DNA of 64,000 bases from Erodium maritimum (lineage: Eukaryota; Streptophyta; Magnoliopsida; Geraniales; Geraniaceae). Under the pieces are notes generated by a model. That model was not told the DNA's origin. It made no database searches and saw only the letters and a program-made list of their open reading frames with translations. The stretch covers positions 57,556,336 to 57,620,335 of the forward strand of contig OY997592.1 in the NCBI GenBank assembly GCA_963921825.1, written 5' to 3'. Shown here piece by piece: positions 55,067 to 64,000 of the stretch (its first letter is position 1; each line of letters opens with the position of its first letter). Made by a program: the position numbers and the translations under genes.

Positions 55067-56881
55067 ATGGAGCGCCTGTTGATGGTTGCTGACACATTGG
55101 GTGATGGTTCAGATATTGAACTTGATGACTTAAGGTGCCAGAATATTGTTGAGAAAGATGTCAGTGATGAAGAAATTGAAGCAGAAGAATTGGAGAGGCG
55201 GATGTGGAAGGATCGCATCAAACTCCAAAGGATTAAGGAGAGGCAGAAGCTTGCAGCCCAACAAGCTGCAGAGAAGCAGAAGCCTAAACAGTCCTCTGAT
55301 CAGGCTCGGAGGAAGAAAATGTCTAGAGCTCAGGATGGGATTCTCAAGTATATGCTGAAGCTCATGGAAGTGTGCAAAGCCCGTGGATTTGTGTACGGGA
55401 TCATTCCTGAGAAGGGTAAGCCTGTCAGTGGAGCATCTGATAACATAAGGGCTTGGTGGAAAGAAAAGGTTAAGTTTGACAAGAATGGACCTGCAGCAAT
55501 TGCTAAGTATGAAGCTGAGTGTCTGGCCATGAGTGAAGCAGATAATATCCGGAATGGTAATTCTCAAAGCACTCTTCAGGACCTGCAGGATGCAACTTTG
55601 GGGTCTCTTCTGTCTTCTCTGATGCAACACTGTGATCCTCCTCAGAGAAAGTTCCCATTAGAGAAAGGTGTTCCACCACCTTGGTGGCCAACTGGGAATG
55701 AAGATTGGTGGGGCAAATTAGGAATGCCCCAGGCCCAGAGTCCTCCTTATAAGAAGCCACATGATTTGAAGAAGATGTGGAAAGTTGGTGTGTTGACTGC
55801 TGTGATTAAGCACATGTCACCGGATATTGCAAAGATAAGGAGACATGTTCGCCAGTCAAAGTGCTTGCAAGATAAGATGACAGCTAAGGAGAGTGCAATT
55901 TGGTTGGGTGTTTTGAGCCGGGAGGAGTCCATGATTAGGCAGCCTAGTGATAATGGTACATCTAGCATAACAGAGACGCCTGCAGGTAGGCGCAGAGGAA
56001 AGAAGCAACCTGCCATTAGTGGTGATAGTGATTATGATGTTGGTGGTGTGGAAGATGGTGTAGGTTCTGTCTCTTCAAAAGATGACAGGAGCAATCAACC
56101 AGCGGATACAGAACAGCTTGGAGATCCTCAGAATAAAGAGGAAGCGACTAAGAAACCTAATAAGAGGAAAAAGCCCCGTCTACGGCCAAATTCTTCTGAT
56201 CAACAGCCTGAAACATCCAACAACATAGCATATGAGCCAAGAGACAATGTACCTGATATAAACAATGTGGATAATGATGTGCCGTTAATTGGATACAATT
56301 TACCCTATGAGCCAAGAGACACTTCAGCTGATATAAACCATATGCATGAAAGTGATCAGGGTAATGCTCCTATAGTAGATCTGGGGCAACCCCAGCTTCC
56401 AGATTCTAATGCCAGTCAATCCCTTGCCCTTATTTCAGCTGATGCTATCTCCACTCAGAGCATGTATGTGGGCGGCAGACCCTTACTGTATCCTTTAGTG
56501 CAAAACACAGAGTTGCATCAAGATTACCATTTCTACCATGCATCAGCAGCTGATTATGGACCCAGTCAGGATGTGCAGCATCCTCAGATGGTAATGAATG
56601 AACCCCAGATGAGGCCAGAAGATACTGGAGCTCTTGCACCTATGCTGCAGGGAGATGGAAATGAGATAAGTGGAGGAGAGTTGCACTATGTAAAAGATGC
56701 ATTTCCTGATCGAGATAGACATCTTGATAGCCACTTTGGGTCTCCTCTCAACAGTCTGTCATTGGATTATGGTGGATTCAATAGCCCGTTTAATTTTGGA
56801 ATGGATGGCATAGGTTCAATAGATACAGATATAGACTTCTCGTTTGATGACGACGAGTTGATCCATTACCTTGGTGCATAG
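55067..56881 (+). CDS. EIL3: EIN3-like transcription factor, EIL3/SLIM1 type
   Basis: The 604-codon frame encodes an acidic N-terminus ([19 protein letters not shown] at 31-49), then basic and DNA-binding regions ([20 protein letters not shown] at 86-105; [19 protein letters not shown] at 125-143; WWPTG at about 208; KAKI-like [20 protein letters not shown] near 262-281). This core is near-invariant in the EIN3/EIL family, nuclear factors that bind promoters in ethylene or sulphur signalling. The C-terminal tail [15 protein letters not shown] and the overall shape resemble EIL3 (SLIM1), the sulphur-limitation regulator, more than EIN3/EIL1. A second start codon at 55082 is possible. The middle of the protein contains a repeated YEPRD…DIN unit. 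The call of EIL3 rather than EIN3 is by eye. Confidence 0.9.
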   Translation: MERLLMVADTLGDGSDIELDDLRCQNIVEKDVSDEEIEAEELERRMWKDRIKLQRIKERQKLAAQQAAEKQKPKQSSDQARRKKMSRAQDGILKYMLKLMEVCKARGFVYGIIPEKGKPVSGASDNIRAWWKEKVKFDKNGPAAIAKYEAECLAMSEADNIRNGNSQSTLQDLQDATLGSLLSSLMQHCDPPQRKFPLEKGVPPPWWPTGNEDWWGKLGMPQAQSPPYKKPHDLKKMWKVGVLTAVIKHMSPDIAKIRRHVRQSKCLQDKMTAKESAIWLGVLSREESMIRQPSDNGTSSITETPAGRRRGKKQPAISGDSDYDVGGVEDGVGSVSSKDDRSNQPADTEQLGDPQNKEEATKKPNKRKKPRLRPNSSDQQPETSNNIAYEPRDNVPDINNVDNDVPLIGYNLPYEPRDTSADINHMHESDQGNAPIVDLGQPQLPDSNASQSLALISADAISTQSMYVGGRPLLYPLVQNTELHQDYHFYHASAADYGPSQDVQHPQMVMNEPQMRPEDTGALAPMLQGDGNEISGGELHYVKDAFPDRDRHLDSHFGSPLNSLSLDYGGFNSPFNFGMDGIGSIDTDIDFSFDDDELIHYLGA

Positions 56882-57400
56882 ACAAGTTACATTGTGAGTG
56901 AAACCATCGAACATGATTTTTTCTTTTTCATTCTTTATAGGGTTGGCCTGATGTGCGTTTGTTTACATGTTTTGCAGGGACTGCAAAAATGCATCCCCAT
57001 ACTGACCTGGGTGAATGACCCTTCAATGCTATGTTGTGCATTTAGAGACTGAGTTGTGTACTTGAAATTTATTCATCACTTAATAAGGTAGCATGGAGAA
57101 GAGCAAGATTTTATGTTTTGAGGGTTTCATGTAAATGAATAAGTCTTGGTAGATGACATTTAAATTCATTTTCTCATTTTCCTTGGACAAGAAGAATGTC
57201 AGAATGTATTATTTATGTTAATATTCTTTACATAGGCTAAAGCTACCTTTGTAAATTGTGACTACTGACTGCAGTTTTTTTTTTAGGAAATTGCTAGTTC
57301 CTGCAAAAACTGTCCTACTCCTACATTGGTTTGGATTTTAATTTGTTATTGATATTTATGTTTGTAAACACAAACTAATATCAACCTAATTCATGAGAAG
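56882..57400 (+). other. 3' untranslated region of the EIL gene
   Basis: A donor-like gtgagtgaaacc near 56894 and an acceptor-like tttgcag at 56978 could mark a 3'-UTR intron. Poly(A)-signal-like aataag and tgaataag occur near 57081 and 57138. No coding region is seen. Confidence 0.45.
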
Positions 57401-57965
57401 TACTTTGTTACTCATTAATAAAGGTTGATCAAAAAGGTTCAATTTGATACCTATCGGATCGAATTGAGGTCTACAACAACCATGGCGGAATCACAACGGT
57501 TAGCTGGTTCTAGGATTCCAGACGGCGGCCCAGTATTTGAAATGCCCAAATCACCCCTCGTCTGGCACACCCAACCACTGTGGCACTGGAAAGGGTATAG
57601 GGGTCAATTACCAAGGGCAGCGGTTTGATCGCGTGGGTCCCAGTCCTAATGATTTGGACGATGATGCTCTGACAGTCCGTATTGTCGCGACATTTCACAC
57701 ACATACGTATCGTGCGTTTTTTCGAAAACTTCCAATCGTTTGTTTCCACGTGTCTCCGTAAGGGGAGAGGAGGGCTCGGCCTAATGACATCCTTGCCCTT
57801 TGCCCTTGGGTGACTACTAACGTTAATTACGCTAACCTAGGATGGGCAAAGAAGATATTTCACACTATGACGGTCCAAGCGTCGCATCGTCGTCTACAAA
57901 GGTACTGAGAGCAATCACGTTGGCAGAACTAGCTCTGCTCTGTTTGTTTCTCTCAACGAGCAAAA
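57401..57965 (+). promoter_or_regulatory. 5' flank of the CLE gene
   Basis: No supported gene lies here. A 67-codon frame (57425-57628) starting MIKKVQF has no domain. The region probably holds the promoter and leader of the CLE gene. Confidence 0.35.
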
Positions 57966-58383
57966 ATGGCGTTTCGGAGAGCTCTTGTCTGGTTCTCAGT
58001 TTTCTGCGTCATTCTCATGGCCCTCTCTTCGCCCTCCTCTGTCCACTCTTCCCGTTAGTTTTCTTCTCCATCTCTCTCTCTCTGACTTTCAGTCTCTTTA
58101 CTGCTCTGTAATGCTCTGTTTTTGCTCAGGTTTCTACGGCGGCGCAACGGTGGCATCACCGGGACACGCCTCCACCGACACCACCACTATGGTAACGAAA
58201 CAAGTCCAGAAAGAACATTTTTTTTTAATTTCAAATGCTCCATTTCTGGGTTTCTGATACCTTGGAATGAAACAGGGGATTGAGAACAACAAGGAGGCTT
58301 CTCTGCAGTTGGAGGACTCGGCCAGGCTCGTCCCGACAGGACCCGACCCTCTTCACCATAACAGCAACCCCATCCGACCTTGA
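57966..58383 (+). CDS. CLE signalling peptide precursor, CLV3/CLE40-like
   Basis: Three exons (57966-58053, 58130-58191, 58276-58383) with GT-AG borders (cccGTTAGT/ctcAG, atgGTAACG/acAG) encode 85 residues. Residues 1-28 are a signal peptide (MAFRRALVWFSVFCVILMAL then SSPSSVHS). A variable region follows. Residues 67-78 are RLVPTGPDPLHH, the CLE dodecapeptide, followed by seven residues (NSNPIRP) before the stop. CLE peptides are secreted, processed and hydroxyproline-modified ligands of CLAVATA1-type receptor kinases that control meristem and root cell fate. Two introns interrupting a CLE precursor and the VPTG-DPLHH wording resemble CLV3 and CLE40; most other CLE genes lack introns. The start was chosen because it gives a clean signal peptide in phase with exons 2 and 3. 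Confidence 0.85.
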
Positions 58384-59240
58384 GACCTCGTCATTAGCGT
58401 CTGTCTCCACCATTCCATGGTTGGTTGGTTGGTTATTGAACCGAATCATTACAAAGTTTCGATTTTTTTTTTAGTTTAGCTTTAGAATCTATGTGCAAAA
58501 GATGGTGGTGTAGGTTTTGGGTTTCTGGGTACTGTTGCTTTTTTGTATACATAGCCTTTCTCTTCTCCATTGCAGAAAACCAGTAATATTTGTTCATCTC
58601 TTCTTCTTCTTATTGTTGTTTTGGCTAACCATGCTTTTTATTTTAGTATTTCGTTCCTAATGTTAGAGTTCTTGTTTTAATTTTTGTTCAACATAAAGTT
58701 GGCCTAGAGATGTGAGGAATATTTTGTGTGCTATTGTTATTATGATTCTGCTTATTTGGTTTAACCCACTTAATCAAAAGGAGACACGGGAAGAGGAGGT
58801 TAGCATTAATTAAGAATTCTGTTACAATTTATTGATAAAAATACGACATCATCATACCAAAATACCGCAATTACTCATGTATATTGAGCACACAGTTGTC
58901 ATTTTTTCTTATACACTTCAGAAAAAAAATGTTCGCTTGAAATGTTGAATATTTCTTCTTCTTTTCTGTTTTCCGCAGAAAAATGTTGAACATTTCTATA
59001 TAAGAAAGGAGCTACTCATCTTGAGTGTAGCCTACCATAGTGGATGTTAATACCGTAGTCCTTAGGTCATATTTGGAGCTCAATAATGAGGATGGGGTGA
59101 AATGGGCATTTCACACCCAATGTTTTTTTTTCTAGCAGAAAGTGTTAACTATCAAGACAAAAAAAACACACAATCAAAATCATTATAGTCTACAAGTGGT
59201 CGCTCTCTCTTTCACATAATAGGGTTTGTTGCGAAAATGA
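58384..59240. other. Intergenic stretch downstream of the CLE gene
   Basis: AT-rich sequence with no supported ORF. No repeat with clear ends was seen. Confidence 0.45.
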
Positions 59241-60560
59241 ACTAGTCTTTTTTCTTTATGACAACGGTGGCGACATCGTTTGTCTGATGAGCTCTTTTTC
59301 GGTGGTTTCCTTCCCTGTGTCTTTGGTGTATTGTCGATGGGTCTGACGACTGCGAAAAAGGTGAGGACGGTGTTTACGATGCGAGTGGGAGAGAGTGTCC
59401 CTCCTCAGACAACGAGTGGAAGGAACCTTCGACATTGGGCCTTGGTGGGTGGATATCGCGGCCTGGTGTGGTGGACTCCGACATGTGGAGCACGGCCGAG
59501 GAAAGCAAGGGGTGGCGGGGACGTTAGTTGCTCCTCTATGTCGCGCTTCTCTAGCACGCACGACTGGGGATCCACAGCCGATCCCAGCATTGCATGATGG
59601 CGGGCCTACTCGGACAAGGTACTAGGTCGGAGGCGGGGATTGCTCGAAGAGGATGAGACGGAGGCTGAGGAGGGAACGAGACACGACTCGAAATCAACAA
59701 ACGGGTGTAGAGAGGTTGTGGCGGCAGAGGTTGACCCTAGGGATTGCTAGGGCGATAGAGGCTCAGGTGGATCCTCAAGACCCGATTGGAGCAGCAAGAG
59801 GCGGTGATCAGGTAAGGTGGAAAAGTACCCAACAGGACTCGCAAGCTTCACGGGTTCCTATGCAGGTGGGAGTAGACGAGTTAGGCGGCTGCATGGGTGG
59901 CCTGGCGATCTGGGTGGTGGTTATCCTCTCAGCGTATTTGTGAGACATGGGGCTCAACTCCTTGACCTTTTAATAGTAGTCCCTGGTGGACTAGTTAATG
60001 GAGGTTTGACATATACCGGACATGGTGGAAACACCTTTATAAGGCAGAGTTGTCTGGGTTTTTTTCTCGAACAGTAGGGTAGACAGCTAGGGTGTTGGCT
60101 GGGGAGTAGTGGGCTGTTCGGAGCTCCCTGGTCTTGTTCGTAGACCTACGACCCCAGATGAGGTCAAGAGAGCTATTACTAACCCACTTCTTAGTCAGGG
60201 TTCACATCTTTAATTTCTCGGTCGAAGTTTGGAACTGGGTGTAGGCTTGTCTGGGAAGCGCACTAGGCATCTGTCTTGTTGTGGACGACAACGCGGCGTG
60301 ATTACCTAGGGTAATTCTACGCGGATTCAGGTCGTCTAGACACGCGTCATCCGCTTAAGAGTCAATTGTGGTTCTATCTCTCGGAATCGGAGGTACAAAT
60401 TTTTCTCTACCTTACTTATGAACATCTACCAGACCATTGTTTTTGTTGTAGATGTGTCGGGCATATGGCAGCGACATGCCCGACGGGACAAGGTGATAGG
60501 GATCTCTCTCTAAGATCCCCTACTGACCCACGGGTGGTTCGATCCCAGGATTGTTAGGGT
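59240..60560 (+). mobile_element. LINE-like fragment with a zinc knuckle
   Basis: GC-rich text from about 59250 resembles a LINE leader and ORF1 in several phases. A frame at 60366-60557 encodes WFYLSESEVQIFLYLTYEHL and then a knuckle of spacing CX2CX4HX4C (CFCCRCVGHMAATC), as at the end of plant LINE ORF1 DUF4283 proteins. The rest of ORF1 is broken and the ends were not found. Confidence 0.5.
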
Positions 60561-61990
60561 CGGGAGGCCCCTGGGACGAACAAGTCCCATATGGAGTAGT
60601 GTAGCTAATCTAGTACCCGAAATTGAATCAAAGATGCACCCCAGAATTGGATTCGGAGAAATGAATCGACGCGATTCAATTTAACGAACATCAATCTCTT
60701 GATTTTCAACCCTGATCCCACGACTCGGTCAATAAAATTACAAATATCTAATAAGCGAAAAATACGAAACAATTATTAAAGTGCAGAAAAATAAAAAGAG
60801 AACCCAAGATTTTTAAGTGCTTCGACAATGTGTCTACGTACACAGGACAACGACGAGTTCTTTATATTAATCGAGAAATATTACCAATGCAATTCTCTAA
60901 TTCTCAATACAAGTCGGTAATCTACATGACAAAAAAAACACCTAATTTCTTTTGTTATACTAACTAATCCCAAGAAATTAAAGATTGAGATTAAGAAAAT
61001 GCATACACTTATCACACATGAAATCAAGTAGTCTTGCTCCTCCTTGTTGGCTAGACAACACAACTACCAAATATATTGGTTCTTGATTTCTTACCAATTA
61101 ATCAAAGAAGCCAAAACAAATAAAGACCCATTAGAGACATGGTTTCTCTCGGCACCACCACTCGACAAAGCAATAGCATCACTTTAAAGTCCTCCTCTTT
61201 CTCCTTGTAAATTGTTTCCGCCTCTCAAGCTTGATCTAAATCCTTTGGTGATCAATCACCCAAGAAGAACAAAGAACCTCTATTTTTCTTCATCAACGTT
61301 TCCGCCACACTCTTGGAACAAGCTCTCCGCGTTTTGTTCCCCTATTTCCATCAAAACCTAATAAGGATTGGTCTTAAGTATATGGCTTGATCCATGGGCC
61401 TAAAATAGGCCCATGTTGGAGTCAAAATATCACAAGAGTAGCATCCTTTCATCAGACACTATGATTCAAACAGGCGGTCCCAAGACCGGAATAGAAATAG
61501 TAAGACGGTGGACGAGGATGCACATTCATCCGATCTATTTAGGTCTTTTCTTGGTGGTCCCTCTTTACGAGGAAAAGGGCCTCTCCCATTTCCAACACCT
61601 ATCAGATGTCAATCCCACTCCTTCCCAAAGAATCGTACGGAAGAGAGACCCAGGGGTGTGCCGGGGATAGCTACGGGGTGGAAGCAAGCACCCTTGCCTC
61701 ACCCAATAATGATTTCGTGTTTCAGGGGGTTCGCGGATACTACCGCCTCACTAGACGTATGGCAGTAGTAGTTTCACCAAGTACGTTTATTATTTTGAGA
61801 GCCAACACTCTCGCATTCTTGAAGCCCTATACCATCAATCAAGGGAGAATAACGCACGCTAGATCCTCAAATTAGTATTTAGTCGGCCTTAGTGCCAACT
61901 TTTCGGAAATGGGCTCACTCTCTCCTAGCTCACCATTTGGATTAGAGTATCAGTGTCTTCAATCGCTGTGAGCATTTTTTAATCTTTTTT
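60561..61990. other. LTR-like or intergenic sequence, unrecognised
   Basis: Phrases such as cttcgacaatgtgtctacgtacacagg and aagaagccaaaac suggest a minus-strand retroelement remnant, but no terminal repeats, TSD or primer site could be paired. Short frames (61413-61670, 61508-61768, 61606-61875) show no domain. Confidence 0.3.
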
Positions 61991-62439
61991 TTAGTTATTT
62001 CTTTTAGTTCCAGGATGTTTGGACTTGTTAGTTCATTTTCTAGTTATTTTATCAGGTCTATTAGACCTTCCACAGTGGGGTCTCGTCGTCGTCGAATCCT
62101 ACAAAAAAACGTCTTTTTCCCTTTGTGCGGTCGAATCAGTCTGTTGTCACGTCGAATCGGGAAAGAAGCTTTAAACGGTCTAGGAATATGCCGACTCGGG
62201 GTAGAGTCTATTCGACAGATTCAGTATTGACCAAACGAATCAGTAGAAGCCACGTGTGCACGTATCGACGCATAGAATATGTAGTGGGCCGACGATTCTG
62301 CCACGTGTCCTTGGTCAGCATATTCGTTAGACCAGCAAATTTGATTTATTTTTTAATTTCGAAAAACCCTTTTAGAAATATCTCTACAAATTTGAAGAGT
62401 GCATCCCAACACAGTGAACTTAGAAATATCTGCCAAAAC

Positions 62440-63110
62440 TTTGTAATGCACAGGCTTTAAGAGAGAGTAGGTTTGGTGGTTCAGGGAGATCACTCAGACC
62501 CTTGTGACTGGCTCCAAAGTTGCTGGCATATGGTGGAAAATATGGAGAAGCAGAAACGCGAGAGTGTGGAGATAGGAGGTGGTGAGTGAAGAGGAGTTTT
62601 GGAGGATGATGGTCATTATGCTGAAGGAGTAGGAACAATCTAGGACGAATGTATGAGGAGTAAGGACGCGGGGTTGGGCTTCTAAAACGTGGATAAAACC
62701 GGCTGATAGGTTGGTGAAAATCAATATTTATGGGGTCGTGTTAGATCTTGACAAGGGGGAGGAATGATCTGTAGAAACGAAGTAGGTTGGGCGGTGAATG
62801 CGAGAAGTATCATCCTCCCAAGTAAGCAGCAACCCGAAGTTATTGAGATGATCGGTATAAATGAAGCTTTATCCTAGATTTATGAGGAAGGGTGGGTAGC
62901 ATGGGTGATTGAATCAGACTGCTTGAATGTAGTGCAGACCATTAATGGATATGAAGTCATGCTCTCACCTTTGGGTCTGTTAGTTATGAAATGCAGATCA
63001 AAATTGAAGGCGTTACCAGATTTTAGTTTAAGTTATGTTAGTAGAGTATCCAACAAAATGGTACACACCTTTCAGTAGAGTAGCTAACTACTAGTCGACT
63101 CCTACTGAAA
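62440..63110 (+). pseudogene. LINE or RT-associated RNase H-like domain fragment
   Basis: Mixed frames give KIWRSRNARVW, then KPADRLVKINI and the RNase H-like blocks GMICRNEVGWAV, PEVIEMIGINEAL and VIESDCLNVVQTINGYEVM. These match the C-terminal region (RVT_3) of plant LINE ORF2 proteins. Stops are frequent. This copy is of a different lineage from the LINE at 34-38 kb. Confidence 0.65.
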
Positions 63111-64000
63111 AAACAACAATATACTCTCTCTCTAAAAAACGCTCCCTACCCTCTTTGAAACCCTAGCTGCCAGATCCCCTCTCTCTTCGCCACCATCGGC
63201 TGCGGCCATGGCTCCGACCATGGTGGCTGCCGGTGGTGACCTCCTTCTCTCACATACCTTTCCCCCCTCTCTTCCCCCTCGACTAGCCCTCCAGGTTGCT
63301 CGTCGGATTTCCTGCACCGGTGGCTCCCGAGAGTAAGCCCCGTCTTCAAGCTCCTGCTTTGTTTGTTGGTGAGCGTGCCAATTAGTTACTTCTAGCTCGC
63401 CCCCCTCTTGCAGGCGTCACATATCTGGATCTCCTTCCAGATCTGCTCGTGTGGAAGATTCAGTGGAGTTCGTTGAGCTCGCCGGAGCTCTCCCGATCCT
63501 GTGTTTGCCGGAGTCCAGGCTTGAGTTCGCTAGTGTTTTGGGTCGTGCTCGGCGGAGTCGAGGACGTGTTCACCGGAGTCTTGTCGGAGTTCTGTCCCTG
63601 TTTTCCGGAGTCGTGGTTCGTTCGTCGGATCTGTGTTCTCGAGACTCGTGCTCGCCGGAGTGGTGGCAAGGCTTGCCGGAGTTCGTTGCTGCTCCTGGGT
63701 TCCCCGGAGTAGTGGCCCGTTCGCCAGAGTAGTGACCGGTGTTCACCGGAGTCGAGGTATGGCTTGACGGGTTTCATTGCTGCTCGTGGGTTCCTGCCCT
63801 TCCGGATCTCCTCATCAGTTTGGACTGTCAGAATCCCTCGGGCTTCTGTTGTGCGTGCTGCTGCTGGTGCCCGGCTGTTGGGTCTGCCTCGTGCCCGGTA
63901 GAAATACTGGATCCTCCTATTAGGCGTTTCTTGGGGTTGGCCAGATTCGTCTTGAGTATCGGGTGCGAGTGCAAGCCCGTTTAGTCGGTATTAGTGAGGT
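63111..64000 (+). other. Probable LINE leader running off the window end
   Basis: The block starts with aaaccctagctgccag, as in the LINE derivative at 18530-18600, and is rich in ccggagtc phrases that repeat irregularly from 63480 to 63760. Frames such as 63449-63712 have no domain. It is cut by the end of the window. Confidence 0.3.

Noticed and set aside
57842..58111. 89-codon ORF starting MGKEDISHYDG as a gene
   Set aside because: It is out of phase with the CLE exons and overlaps the first one; the CLE frame has a signal peptide and the dodecapeptide.

Overview
This is a repeat-rich stretch of a flowering-plant nuclear genome. The evidence is canonical GT-AG introns, a plant MCTP (C2/PRT_C) gene, an EIN3/EIL transcription factor, a CLE signalling peptide, and many plant transposon families (hAT, MULE, PIF/Harbinger, L1-like LINEs, LTR elements). 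The genes point to a eudicot, but the sequence does not fix the species.

Four loci look like host genes. (1) An MCTP3/4-type multiple-C2 transmembrane gene is split into 480-833 and 9958-11927. A 9.1 kb hAT element (834-9957) with an 8 bp target-site duplication (TSD) interrupts its first exon, and the downstream part carries three nonsense codons, two frameshifts and a further stop, so it is a pseudogene. (2) At 40828-49394 a seven-exon gene encodes a predicted 2316-residue multidomain enzyme. Its order is FAD-dependent oxidoreductase, acyl-AMP ligase, acyl carrier protein, then three rounds of membrane pair plus hexapeptide-repeat domain as in the bacterial NRPS terminal domain, with a catalase-like domain between rounds two and three. 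(3) At 54300-57180 lies an EIN3-like gene of the EIL3/SLIM1 type with an intron in its 5' leader. (4) At 57966-58383 lies a small CLE peptide gene with two introns that no single long ORF reveals.

The rest is mostly nested mobile DNA. The hAT carries a decayed transposase (5361-7409), a palindromic LTR-type element with inverted LTRs and two opposed tRNA-Asp primer sites (1051-5089, TSD GTAGG), and a non-autonomous MULE with long TIRs (7712-9464). At 12336-14235 is a PIF/Harbinger transposase element. At 15.9-22.4 kb are three non-autonomous LINE derivatives. At 22.9-34.2 kb is a nest of PIF/Harbinger elements carrying the Myb-like second ORF, broken by a 3.1 kb solo LTR (24290-27421), a 2.8 kb solo LTR of a related family in reverse orientation (28240-30995) and a small MULE-type MITE (33483-33909). 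At 34.3-38.8 kb is a decayed LINE ORF2 (endonuclease, RT, zinc finger, RNase H). At 49.4-54.1 kb are a truncated LTR of the same family, an unrecognised proline-rich ORF and a Harbinger transposase fragment. From 59.2 kb to the end are LINE fragments.

The live coding content is therefore concentrated at 40.8-49.4 and 54.3-58.4 kb. All domain and family names come from reading motifs by eye; no database search was run.
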